A stretch of 28,650 nucleotides of DNA from Sphingobacteriia bacterium (GTDB lineage: Bacteria > Bacteroidota > Bacteroidia > NS11-12g > UBA955). The stretch is taken from NCBI GenBank assembly GCA_021151535.1, contig JAGKXC010000017.1:1-28650 (forward strand), read 5' to 3'. Shown here in pieces: positions 16,100 through 23,961 of this stretch (the stretch's first letter is position 1; each line of letters starts with the position of its first letter). A program made the translations under genes and the position numbers. Under the pieces are notes generated by a model that saw only the letters and a program-made list of their open reading frames with translations, was not told the DNA's origin and searched no databases.

Positions 16100-16151
16100 A
16101 ACACAAACTAAAATCATGTTTTAATGACAATATTTTAACTTTATTTGTGTT
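16100..16151. repeat. Inverted repeat AACACAAA ... TTTGTGTT upstream of the desaturase gene
   Basis: The 8-bp arms lie at 16100-16107 and 16144-16151 with a 36-base AT-rich spacer; with a one-base bulge they extend to include TTAA. The right arm ends 20 bases before the desaturase ATG. It could be an operator or looped repressor site, or chance in AT-rich DNA. Confidence 0.4.
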
Positions 16152-16170
16152 AATTTGACATTTATTCTAT

Positions 16171-17268
16171 ATGGCTCCTAAAACAATCGCATTTAGCAAC
16201 AAAGGAAATGAATTCTTTGGTGAACTTAGATCTGAAGTTGACAACTATTTCACTACCAATAAATTAAGCAAGAACGGCAACGCATTACTTTGGTTTAAAA
16301 CCGCACTAGCTCTTCTTGGTACACCTGCTTTATTAGCTTGGGCATTTTGGGGCGGTTTGCCTTTCTGGGCGGTAGTATTGGTATTTGCATTTATTGGCGT
16401 AATGCATGCTTTCACTGGTTTTAATGTAATGCACGATGCTTGCCATGGAAGTTTTTCAGAAAAACCATGGGTAAACAGATTCTTCGCTCATTCTTTGGAA
16501 ATGCTGGGTAGCAGCAATCCTATTTGGAAATTCAAACACAATGTACTCCACCATACATGGACAAATATTGATGGACTTGACGACGACATCGCCAAATCTC
16601 CTTTTTTAAGACATTGTGAATCACAATCATATAAACCGATGCACAAATTCCAACATGTTTATATGTTTGGTTTATATGGCATTTCCACCATTTGGTGGTT
16701 ATTCGGCAACGATACCATTAAATACCTGAAAAGAGAAGTCAACAATCAGCCGCTACCTAAGTTAACTATGTGGGAGCATATCAGCTTTTGGTCTTCAAAA
16801 ATCATTTATTTATTCATTTATTTGGTATATCCTATTATCCTTTTCGGGGCGAAAGGAAGTGTTTTATTCTTCGTAATGCATGCTTCATTAGGCATTTTGC
16901 TTTCTTTGGTTTTCCAAATGGCGCACGCAATTGAAGGATTGCACTTTGAAGATTTGGAAACGTACGATAGACCAACAGAGAAAATACCAACCGAGTGGGC
17001 TGTTCACCAAATCATGACAACTTCAAATTTCGCAACCAAATCTTGGTTAGCAACATTTTTCATGGGTGGATTAAACTTCCAAGTTGAACACCACTTATTC
17101 CCAATGATTTCACACGTGCATTATCCAGAATTAAATAAAATTCTTAAGCGCGTTTGCGATAAATACAATGTACATTACAATGAAATGCCAACCTTCTGGT
17201 CTTCTATTAAATCGCATATTCGTTGGATGAAAAAAATGGGTTCTTCTGAAATTGTTTTGGCTGCTTAA
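16171..17268 (+). CDS. Membrane fatty acid desaturase (front-end / acyl-CoA or acyl-lipid type)
   Basis: The di-iron enzyme introduces a double bond into fatty acyl chains, altering membrane fluidity. The 365 residues contain the three diagnostic histidine boxes: HDACH at 88-92, HNVLHH at 123-128 and QVEHH at 304-308, the last in the front-end form with Gln instead of His. Paired hydrophobic segments lie at about 45-60, 63-85 and 205-250. Bacteroidota homologues are often annotated as acyl-CoA or linoleoyl-CoA desaturase; regioselectivity cannot be read from the sequence. The 249-base gap upstream holds an inverted repeat (16100-16151) and only imperfect -7 boxes (for example TTAATTTG at 16150-16157). 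Confidence 0.94.
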   Translation: MAPKTIAFSNKGNEFFGELRSEVDNYFTTNKLSKNGNALLWFKTALALLGTPALLAWAFWGGLPFWAVVLVFAFIGVMHAFTGFNVMHDACHGSFSEKPWVNRFFAHSLEMLGSSNPIWKFKHNVLHHTWTNIDGLDDDIAKSPFLRHCESQSYKPMHKFQHVYMFGLYGISTIWWLFGNDTIKYLKREVNNQPLPKLTMWEHISFWSSKIIYLFIYLVYPIILFGAKGSVLFFVMHASLGILLSLVFQMAHAIEGLHFEDLETYDRPTEKIPTEWAVHQIMTTSNFATKSWLATFFMGGLNFQVEHHLFPMISHVHYPELNKILKRVCDKYNVHYNEMPTFWSSIKSHIRWMKKMGSSEIVLAA

Positions 17269-17383
17269 GTCAAAACAATTTTCTAATCCTTAATTCAAAA
17301 ACTCCCTTATTTATACAAACTTCTTTTGCAAAATCAACTTTGCACAAGTGGTTTGATTTATCTTCGATCAAGATTATTTCATT

Positions 17384-18967
17384 ATGATTAGCTTGGATTG
17401 CAAAATAAAAGGGATACCCGTTTTAAGTCCTAGTGAAATCAATGACTGGGACAGTTATACCATTTTACAAGAAAACATTGAATCGCATATTTTAATGGAG
17501 CGAGCATCGTTCCAATGCTCTCAATGGATTCAGCACAAATTTACCAAACCCGATACTGCTTTCGTAGTATTTTGTGGACCTGGTAATAATGGTGGAGATG
17601 GATTAGCCATTTCAAGGCAGTTAATTCAAAGTGGCTATACAGTATCTACAATCGTTGTTTACCCGGAAAGAGGCAGCAGAGACTTTCTTATCAATTTACA
17701 ACGCCTTTATAACATCGACCATAGTATCCAAGAGTGGCAGCCCAATTCAACTATAAACTATCTTGAAAATCAGCATACAGAAATAGTTGCAATTGATGCA
17801 ATTTTTGGAATTGGCCTAAACAAATCCTTAGATGATAAATTTTCGGCACTAATAAATTATATCAATGAAAATTTTATAACAATAGTTTCTATTGATATAC
17901 CTTCTGGACTTTTCGCAAATGAAGCAAGCTTTCTTAATAATCAATCTCCCATAATTAAAGCCAAGTTTACACTTACATTCCAAGCTTACAAACGAGCACT
18001 TTTGGCTCCAGAAAATGCAGATTATTTTGGTGAAACTGTACTTTTAAACATCAATCTTTCCCCTGCATTCCTGCGAAAGGGCAACAAATCACCTCACCCA
18101 GTTATCTTAACAGAGGAAATTATAAAAACAATATATAACCCACCCAACAAATTCAATCACAAAGGCAAAAATGGGCATGCGGTAATCGTTGGTGGAAGTT
18201 TTGGGAAATTCGGGGCGATTACTTTAACTTCCAAATCTGCTTTGCATTCAGGTGCAGGTTTAATTTCAATTCTTGCGCCTGGGCTAGCCTACCAATTACT
18301 GCAAAATACAGTTCCAGAAGCCATGTTGATAGTTCCAGATGAAGACCACATATCATGGCTACAAGAACCTCAAATCAACCATTTTCTACCCCTTCCAACC
18401 AATACATCAGCCATCGGGATTGGGCCAGGGTTAGGAACAGCAACAGAAACCAAAAAAGCGTTTTTAAAATTTCTCAAAACAGTTAATAAACCTCTGATCA
18501 TAGATGCTGATGCACTCAATATTATCGCCTTGGAAAACGCAGTTCACTTGATTCCAAAATCATCCATCTTAACCCCTCACCCAAAAGAATTTGAACGATT
18601 ATTTGGTAAATCTAACAACAGTTTTGAGCGATGGGAAAAACTAACAACACGTGCCAAGCAATACAAATGTACCATTATTCTAAAAGGACACTTTACCGCT
18701 ATCGCCACAGCAGACGGTGAATTATTCTTCAATTCCACTGGTAATGCAGGGATGGCGAAAGGAGGATCAGGCGATGTATTAACAGGTATTTTAACCGCAT
18801 TACTAGCACAAGGATACTCTTCCTCTGAATCAGCGATTTTAGGGGTATATATTCATGGATTGGCGGCCGATATTGCAATTTCCAAAGAATTTAGTTTTGA
18901 ATCACTTTCGGCTCTAGGAATTATTCAGCACTTGGGAGCAGCATTTAAGCGCATTCAATCAAATTAA
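17384..18967 (+). CDS. nnr: Bifunctional NAD(P)H-hydrate repair enzyme (epimerase plus ADP/ATP-dependent dehydratase)
   Basis: The enzyme repairs damaged hydrated NADH/NADPH: the N-terminal YjeF_N/NnrE domain epimerises R- and S-NAD(P)HX, and the C-terminal NnrD domain dehydrates S-NAD(P)HX. In the 527-residue product, GPGNNGGDGL (about 65-74) is the epimerase nucleotide-binding loop, and DAIFGIGLN and IDIPSG follow in the same domain. The dehydratase half begins at about 255 (KGKNGHAVIVGGSFGKFGA); LTPHPKEFERLFG and the ribokinase-like GGSGDVLTG motif (from 460, with D464) are its conserved motifs. The start extends about 9 residues before the usual first segment. Its 3' end overlaps the convergent UPF0173 gene by 9 bases. 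Confidence 0.95.
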   Translation: MISLDCKIKGIPVLSPSEINDWDSYTILQENIESHILMERASFQCSQWIQHKFTKPDTAFVVFCGPGNNGGDGLAISRQLIQSGYTVSTIVVYPERGSRDFLINLQRLYNIDHSIQEWQPNSTINYLENQHTEIVAIDAIFGIGLNKSLDDKFSALINYINENFITIVSIDIPSGLFANEASFLNNQSPIIKAKFTLTFQAYKRALLAPENADYFGETVLLNINLSPAFLRKGNKSPHPVILTEEIIKTIYNPPNKFNHKGKNGHAVIVGGSFGKFGAITLTSKSALHSGAGLISILAPGLAYQLLQNTVPEAMLIVPDEDHISWLQEPQINHFLPLPTNTSAIGIGPGLGTATETKKAFLKFLKTVNKPLIIDADALNIIALENAVHLIPKSSILTPHPKEFERLFGKSNNSFERWEKLTTRAKQYKCTIILKGHFTAIATADGELFFNSTGNAGMAKGGSGDVLTGILTALLAQGYSSSESAILGVYIHGLAADIAISKEFSFESLSALGIIQHLGAAFKRIQSN

Positions 18968-19648
18968 AGATTTGCTATCTCCAATTTGGGGCAACCACAA
19001 ATCCACATTTTCATCAACAAATACATCATTAGCATGTGCATGATTTACTTGAATATACCCAAATGTATCAAAATGCACCCCAATTACAGACTTAGCTCCA
19101 ACAAACGTGGCAGCAATGGCTGCATCTTCGATACCCATTGTAAAATTGTTACCAATTGGCAAAATAGCTGTGTGAATAGATGCCCATCTTGGTATCAATT
19201 GCATATCCATTGTTAAACTTGTGTCGCCAGCATAATAAAAACTCTTATCTCCAAGCCACAAAATAAAACCCATAGGATTACCTGCATAAGTTCCGTCTGG
19301 TAGAACAGATGAATGATGCGCAACAACGCATTTCACTTTTCCATCACCAAAATCCCATTCGCCACCAATATTCATGGGATGCGTATTTTCAACGCCTTGT
19401 TTGTGCAACCATTCGTGAACTTCAAAACTCGCAACAACCTTAGCACCTGAATTCTTCGCAATCCTCACCGCATCCAAAACATGATCAGCATGACCATGTG
19501 ACAGCAATATATAATCAGGATTTAAAGCATCAATATCGATTGAGCTTGCTTTAGGATTCCCCGAAATGAAAGGATCAAATAGCCAAGTTTTACCGTTATG
19601 TTCCAAAGAAAAACAAGCGTGCCCGTAATAAGTAAATGTTGTTGTCAT
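18959..19648 (-). CDS. UPF0173 metal-dependent hydrolase (metallo-beta-lactamase fold)
   Basis: The 229-residue protein has the metallo-beta-lactamase zinc motif HGHADH at 51-56, together with AHHSS near 117, YYAGDTSL and GVHFDTFG, which supply the remaining metal ligands. The YYGHACFSLE start and total length match the UPF0173/YtkL family, whose substrate is not established; cytosolic location is likely because no signal peptide is present. A perfect -7 box lies 4 bases upstream of the ATG. It overlaps the end of nnr tail to tail by 9 bases and is divergent from the DUF4920 lipoprotein gene, with 84 bases between the two starts. Confidence 0.93.
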   Translation of the reverse strand: MTTTFTYYGHACFSLEHNGKTWLFDPFISGNPKASSIDIDALNPDYILLSHGHADHVLDAVRIAKNSGAKVVASFEVHEWLHKQGVENTHPMNIGGEWDFGDGKVKCVVAHHSSVLPDGTYAGNPMGFILWLGDKSFYYAGDTSLTMDMQLIPRWASIHTAILPIGNNFTMGIEDAAIAATFVGAKSVIGVHFDTFGYIQVNHAHANDVFVDENVDLWLPQIGDSKSLI

Positions 19649-19652
19649 ATGG

Positions 19653-19660
19653 CAAATTTA
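19653..19660 (-). promoter_or_regulatory. -7 promoter element of the UPF0173 gene, nearly leaderless
   Basis: TAAATTTG on the minus strand matches TAnnTTTG and ends 4 bases before the ATG at 19648. Confidence 0.6.
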
Positions 19661-19719
19661 AAAAGATTTTACAGGCATATAAGAGATAATTTTCGTCATT
19701 TTCAAAGCAGATTTTTTAG

Positions 19720-19727
19720 TAAATTTG
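19720..19727 (+). promoter_or_regulatory. -7 promoter element of the DUF4920 gene, nearly leaderless
   Basis: TAAATTTG matches TAnnTTTG and ends 5 bases before the ATG at 19733. It is the mirror partner of the element at 19653-19660 in the same divergent gap. Confidence 0.6.
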
Positions 19728-19732
19728 CTTAT

Positions 19733-20230
19733 ATGAGAAAGAACATTCTTCAAACCATCGCAATTTGTGCATCCTTTACTTTTTCGGCATCTTCAATGAT
19801 TTCATGTGGATCTGGCGATAAATCCGAAACGAGCAAAGACTCTACCAAAGACAGTGGCGTATATGGCCAAACATTTGACAAATCAACCGCTATCCTAGCA
19901 GATTCTGGATTTGCGCATTGGCAAGACCACACCAAGGAAGTAGTACTTAAAGGCGAATGCAGCGCTGTTTGTCAAACGGAAGGCTGTTGGTTTAAATACA
20001 AGCTAGCTTCTGGCGATTTGTTTGTTGATTTCAATCATGAATTCAAAATCGCCAAAGACTGTGCAGGAAAAATAATGTTTGCAAAAGGTTATTTCTATCA
20101 AGATACAACATCTGTTGAGATGTTAAAAGAATATGCCAAAGACGATGGCAAATCGGCTGATGAAATTGCAAAAATCACCGAACCTAAAGTAGAAGTTACC
20201 TTCAGAGCTACAGGTGTAGTTATTGAATAG
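19733..20230 (+). CDS. DUF4920-type lipoprotein
   Basis: The 165-residue product has a lipoprotein signal with lipobox SMISC (Cys25) followed by a Ser/Lys/Asp/Thr-rich linker. The domain from about 43 on starts with VYGQTF and carries the cysteine motif CSAVCQTEGCW (C76, C80, C85) plus C110, followed by FRATGVV near the end. This pattern matches the DUF4920 family as I recall it; the cysteines could bind metal, but function is unknown. The ATG at 19733 is chosen because the upstream extension of the frame lies in the divergent promoter and the -7 box ends 5 bases before this ATG. A strong terminator follows. Confidence 0.82.
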   Translation: MRKNILQTIAICASFTFSASSMISCGSGDKSETSKDSTKDSGVYGQTFDKSTAILADSGFAHWQDHTKEVVLKGECSAVCQTEGCWFKYKLASGDLFVDFNHEFKIAKDCAGKIMFAKGYFYQDTTSVEMLKEYAKDDGKSADEIAKITEPKVEVTFRATGVVIE

Positions 20231-20264
20231 ATTATATTTCTTTTCTCGTTTAATATAAAATCTG

Positions 20265-20272
20265 TATACTTG
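20265..20272 (+). promoter_or_regulatory. Possible -7 element for the GDPD-like gene, overlapping the upstream terminator
   Basis: TATACTTG matches TAnnTTTG at all fixed positions but one. Initiation just after it would fall inside the terminator stem at 20273-20295, so the new transcript would not form that hairpin. Confidence 0.3.
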
Positions 20273-20299
20273 AAGCGCAACCGACCGTTGCGCTTTTTT
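20273..20299 (+). terminator. Terminator of the DUF4920 gene, touching the next start codon
   Basis: A perfect 9-bp stem AAGCGCAAC / GTTGCGCTT (20273-20281 with 20287-20295) with loop CGACC and a T-run to 20299. The next gene's ATG begins at 20301. Confidence 0.85.
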
Positions 20300-20300
20300 C

Positions 20301-21137
20301 ATGCAATACAAGCTTCATAAATCACTCTTTATAGCAATATGTACTTTAATATTTGCAGCTTGTTCTCAAGAAATTTTAACTATACGAAACTTAAATAATA
20401 ATGAAATAATTGCCTGTGGGCATGGAGGAATGGGCATTGAATCAATCTACCCAATGAACAGTAAGGGTTCAGCACAAAAGCTATTTGAATCAGGTGCCAA
20501 TGCCATAGAAATAGACATTCAACTATCCAAAGACAATCAATTAATCGCTTTTCACGACATCGAGCTCAGCAACCAAACAGATTTTACCGGTTTCATCTCC
20601 GATTATACATCAAGTGAAATTGAAAACATGGACTATAAGAAGAATCCATTATCAAGCGAGAAAATCATTTCCCTTGACAATTACTTTAAAAACATACCTT
20701 GGGATAGCAGCACACACTTCACCTTTGACCTCAAATTGTGTACAAATATCGACCAAACTGCTTATTTCCAAAATTTTGTCATCGCCTTGGATTCATTTAT
20801 TTCAAAAAACCACATTCTCAACAACCTTCATATTGAATCACAAGACACCACATTTTTAAAACTCCTAAAAAAACAAATACCAGGAAGTCAATTGTTTATT
20901 TACCCAACCAACTTCGAGGCTGGATTAGCAGCTGCAATATCACTTGACCTATACGGCATTACAATCGCCCATTATAATATCACAAAAGAACAAATTGAAC
21001 TGGCGCATCAATTTGGTTTTAGAGTTGCCGTTTGGAATACACATAGCCAAAAAGACAACACAGATGCCATAAACAAATCGCCCGATATCATTCAAACAGA
21101 CGAAATAAAAGACCTACTAGATAAATTATCGCCTTAA
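20301..21137 (+). CDS. Glycerophosphodiester phosphodiesterase-like lipoprotein
   Basis: GDPD enzymes hydrolyse glycerophosphodiesters to glycerol-3-phosphate and an alcohol. The 278-residue product has a lipobox IFAAC (Cys21), so it is a membrane-anchored periplasmic or surface protein. GDPD landmarks are GHGG with H41, the metal-binding pair E70 and D72 in GANAIEIDIQLSKD, HD at 85-86, TFDLKL, and the C-terminal VAVWNTHS (usual VxxWTxN) and PDIIQTD segments. The usual HR pair near the N-terminus reads HG, so the normally conserved Arg is missing and substrate or activity may differ. The stop codon directly abuts that of the convergent peptidase gene, within a 14-bp palindrome. Confidence 0.85.
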   Translation: MQYKLHKSLFIAICTLIFAACSQEILTIRNLNNNEIIACGHGGMGIESIYPMNSKGSAQKLFESGANAIEIDIQLSKDNQLIAFHDIELSNQTDFTGFISDYTSSEIENMDYKKNPLSSEKIISLDNYFKNIPWDSSTHFTFDLKLCTNIDQTAYFQNFVIALDSFISKNHILNNLHIESQDTTFLKLLKKQIPGSQLFIYPTNFEAGLAAAISLDLYGITIAHYNITKEQIELAHQFGFRVAVWNTHSQKDNTDAINKSPDIIQTDEIKDLLDKLSP

Positions 21138-21144
21138 TTAAGGC
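21131..21144. repeat. Perfect palindrome GCCTTAATTAAGGC across two adjacent stop codons
   Basis: The TAA of the plus-strand gene (21135-21137) and the TTA of the minus-strand gene (21138-21140) form the centre of this 14-bp palindrome. No other spacer exists between the genes. Confidence 0.7.
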
Positions 21145-22676
21145 AATTGTTGATCGATAATGTAAATCATCATCGCTACTGCGGCACAGCCCAATTCCAA
21201 TTCCCGCTTATTCACTGATTCAAACACATCGGTTTCGGCATGATGCACATCAAAATATCGCTGTGGATCAGGTATGAAACTCACAAAAGGGATATTAGGA
21301 TAGGATTTTTTCAATGGCCCAATATCAGCACCACCTCCTCCCTTCTCAAGGGATCCAAATCCATACTGATTTAATAAATGTTGAAATTTTACAACATCCG
21401 CCAACAAAGAAGAATCCACGCCAAATCCCTGGGGAGTAAATCCACCTCGATCACTTTCCAAAGCTGCAATATGCACTTCACGATTCATTTGGGCAAGTCG
21501 CGCATATTCTGTTCCACCCCGCAATCCATTCTCTTCATTGATCCAAAACACACAGCGCAAAGTATGCTTGGGCTTATATCCAATGGCCTTTAAAATACGC
21601 AGAGCCTCAAAGGCATGCATACATCCTGCGCCATCATCATGTGCACCCTCACCTTCATCCCAACTATCAAAATGTCCACCAAAACTGATAATTTCATTGG
21701 GTGATTTTTCTCCTGTTGTTTGGGCGATCACATTGGCACTCATCCGATCTGCCAAGGTTTTACATTGAAGATCCATACTAATTTTCAATTGTGGATCATT
21801 GCTCACCAGCCAAACCAGCATATCAGCTACTGATGTCGCAACTGCAGCAATCGGAATAGGTTTTACGTCTTTTTCATAATGGGTAACACCCGTATGTGGA
21901 TGCAAATCACAACGGTTGCTTACACTTCTCACCAAAACACCAATGGCCCCATACGGAGAACACCAATTTGCTCCATTAACCCGTTGATTTACGCAGCCAC
22001 CATAAGCCTGAAAAGTATTTAAAATTGCCTCATCCATTGAAGCCGCCAACAATACAATTTTACCGCTCAACAATCCCATCTTTCCCAAAGAATCCAATTG
22101 GCTTCTCGTTTTTACAACAACTAATCCAGCCGAAATCTTTCCTCCAACCGATCCACCCAATGCCGTTGCCGGCAAATCAATCACCTTTGAAGGCTTTAGA
22201 TTTTGCTCTAAAAACGCCTCGCATTCCATGATCGGATTAGGTGAATTCGGGAAAGCAACTTGATTAATTTTCACATTAGCCGCAGCCATAGCTTCCCTGT
22301 CCTTCAATATTTTCGTCAAATAGGGCGATTCCAATTTTACCGCATCTTGTTCGCCTCTTTCCCATCTTGGAACCAACACCGGCTGCTTGTAAACCGAATC
22401 GAAATGATAGGAATTCAACATGTTAACTGCCCATTCAATGCCTTTTTCAGCTTGATCACTGCCACTTAACCGCGATCCCACTTTTTTGCATAATTCCCCA
22501 AGCCGTGCATAAGAATGTCCACGCAACATCGCTTCATTGTAAATATTCCTAAATGCCAATGAATCATTCAATTGGGAATTCTTATATGCATCAGAAGTTA
22601 ATTCTGTTTGCCCATTTATACCTTGAGTACAAAATGCAGCGAGAATCATCCATACTTTAAATATTTGCTTTTTCAC
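21138..22676 (-). CDS. Secreted M28-family aminopeptidase / carboxypeptidase Q-like metallopeptidase
   Basis: The 512-residue product has a signal peptide (cleavage near INGQ, 23) and a PA-domain insertion (about 140-300) before the peptidase domain. The di-zinc site is complete: H335 and D337 in GGHFDSWD, D347 in HDDGAG, E381/E382 in NEENGLRGG, D409 in ESDRGG and H478/H479 in DVHHAETD. The order and spacing resemble carboxypeptidase Q (PGCP) and related M28 aminopeptidases, which release amino acids from peptides outside the cytoplasm. The start codon is GTG at 22676; starting at the next ATG would remove the basic residues of the signal peptide. A -33/-7 promoter pair lies upstream. Confidence 0.92.
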   Translation of the reverse strand: MKKQIFKVWMILAAFCTQGINGQTELTSDAYKNSQLNDSLAFRNIYNEAMLRGHSYARLGELCKKVGSRLSGSDQAEKGIEWAVNMLNSYHFDSVYKQPVLVPRWERGEQDAVKLESPYLTKILKDREAMAAANVKINQVAFPNSPNPIMECEAFLEQNLKPSKVIDLPATALGGSVGGKISAGLVVVKTRSQLDSLGKMGLLSGKIVLLAASMDEAILNTFQAYGGCVNQRVNGANWCSPYGAIGVLVRSVSNRCDLHPHTGVTHYEKDVKPIPIAAVATSVADMLVWLVSNDPQLKISMDLQCKTLADRMSANVIAQTTGEKSPNEIISFGGHFDSWDEGEGAHDDGAGCMHAFEALRILKAIGYKPKHTLRCVFWINEENGLRGGTEYARLAQMNREVHIAALESDRGGFTPQGFGVDSSLLADVVKFQHLLNQYGFGSLEKGGGGADIGPLKKSYPNIPFVSFIPDPQRYFDVHHAETDVFESVNKRELELGCAAVAMMIYIIDQQLP

Positions 22677-22702
22677 GCCTTAAATTTGGCGATAATTCAT
22701 GG

Positions 22703-22734
22703 CAAAATCATCAATTATTTGCAAAAAATGCAAA
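22703..22734 (-). promoter_or_regulatory. Possible promoter of the M28 peptidase gene (-33 and -7)
   Basis: On the minus strand, TTTG (22731-22734) and TGATTTTG (22703-22710, one mismatch to TAnnTTTG) are separated by 20 bases, the usual Bacteroidota spacing. The GTG start lies 26 bases downstream. Confidence 0.45.
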
Positions 22735-22797
22735 ACTGACAAGTATCATGATATTATCACTTCTTCCTGTATTATCATTGAAATAAGTTAAATCAAC

Positions 22798-23868
22798 ATG
22801 AATACTCCCATTCAAAATCCCTCATCCAAGAATGCTACAGCATTTTATAAAAAATGGTCCTGGCTAATTTTGGTATTCCTCTTTTCTCATTCAGGAAAAA
22901 GTGAAGCAAAAAGCATTAGTAGATTTCATTTTGAAGAGAAATCTAATATTTCAACAACTTTCGCAAGTTCTAATAACCATAATGAACTCATATCGGACAG
23001 CATTAAACTTGACACCAATTTAAAATTAATCAAAACTTCCAATGGCGATGAGATAATTGGGAGAATCCAAATGATTGACCCAAAAGAAACAACCATTTTA
23101 TTACAAGATGGCAGAACGGTTGTTATTCCATCTTATTTGATAAAATCAATTGAAAATGCGCCTACCTCACAGGTTAAGAATGGCGATTTTTTCTACCCCA
23201 ATCCTCACCCTTCTCGATACTTCTATACACCTACTGCCTTGCCAATGAATAAAGGAGAATTGTATATTCAATCGATCTACTATTTAACCATGCAGATTCA
23301 GTATGGTGTAACAAAAAACCTATCCCTAGGTTTCTCCACCACCATTGCGGGATTACCAATTTTGGGAACAGCCAAATACTCTTTCCCAATCAACAAAAAC
23401 AACACTTTTGCATTAGGCGGACAGTTCGGATCTTTATCTTATGCAAGTCCAACTACCCGACTAGGGACCGGATTCGCTTGTTTCACTCACGGTGATGCAG
23501 AAGGCAATATTACCGCAGCGGGTGGATTTTTCTCAAATAGCAGAATCAAGCAATTCACGATTAGTGAAGGATATTTTGATGCTGCAACCAACAAATGGGT
23601 TGATCCAACTTTTGAGAAAAGAAGAATTACTGACTATTCTCCTGCATTTAGCATTTGCGGGAACAAGAGACTATCTAAGAACATTTCTGTTATGGGTGAA
23701 TTTTGGTATTTAACAAAGTCTAAAATTCTATTTGGCGGACCATGTTTGCGTTTATTTAACAACAAAAAAGCAACCTACGATTTTGGTGTTTGGCTTATTT
23801 CTACAAATAACTTCAACACCACTTTCCCAATGCCGGTGTTTAGTTACACATACAAATTCGACAAATAA
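22798..23868 (+). CDS. Envelope protein with SH3/Sm-like segment and predicted outer membrane barrel
   Basis: In this 356-residue product, hydrophobic residues at about 20-32 (WSWLILVFLFSHSG) form a signal sequence after a long N-region. Residues about 75-120 (TSNGDEIIGRIQMIDPKE, then LLQDGRTVVIPSYLIKSIE) look like a small SH3/Sm-like beta barrel. From about 125 the protein has alternating aromatic and glycine strands (QIQYGVTKNLSLGFSTTIAG, TYDFGVWLI, PVFSYTYKFDK), consistent with an outer membrane barrel. The combination is found in Bacteroidota hypothetical proteins but I know no function. It is divergent from the M28 peptidase gene across a 121-base gap and co-directional with the tail-collar gene 93 bases further on. 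Confidence 0.72.
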   Translation: MNTPIQNPSSKNATAFYKKWSWLILVFLFSHSGKSEAKSISRFHFEEKSNISTTFASSNNHNELISDSIKLDTNLKLIKTSNGDEIIGRIQMIDPKETTILLQDGRTVVIPSYLIKSIENAPTSQVKNGDFFYPNPHPSRYFYTPTALPMNKGELYIQSIYYLTMQIQYGVTKNLSLGFSTTIAGLPILGTAKYSFPINKNNTFALGGQFGSLSYASPTTRLGTGFACFTHGDAEGNITAAGGFFSNSRIKQFTISEGYFDAATNKWVDPTFEKRRITDYSPAFSICGNKRLSKNISVMGEFWYLTKSKILFGGPCLRLFNNKKATYDFGVWLISTNNFNTTFPMPVFSYTYKFDK

Positions 23869-23893
23869 TTCTTACTACCATTTTCTAAGTATT

Positions 23894-23915
23894 TACAGAT
23901 ACTGTAGTTTCTGTA
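23894..23915. repeat. TACAG / CTGTA / CTGTA repeat cluster upstream of the tail-collar gene
   Basis: TACAG (23894-23898) is followed by CTGTA at 23902-23906 and again at 23911-23915, so it can pair with either copy. The arrangement could be an operator or an alternative hairpin, or chance. Confidence 0.35.
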
Positions 23916-23961
23916 CTAATTTTACAACCCATTTAATACAGACTTAAGGTTAACCAATCCG

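Noticed and set aside
22720..22760. TTTGCA-AAAAA-TGCAAA inverted repeat and TATCATGATA palindrome in the divergent gap
   Set aside because: Both are short and in AT-rich DNA with no link to a regulator; I cannot separate them from chance.
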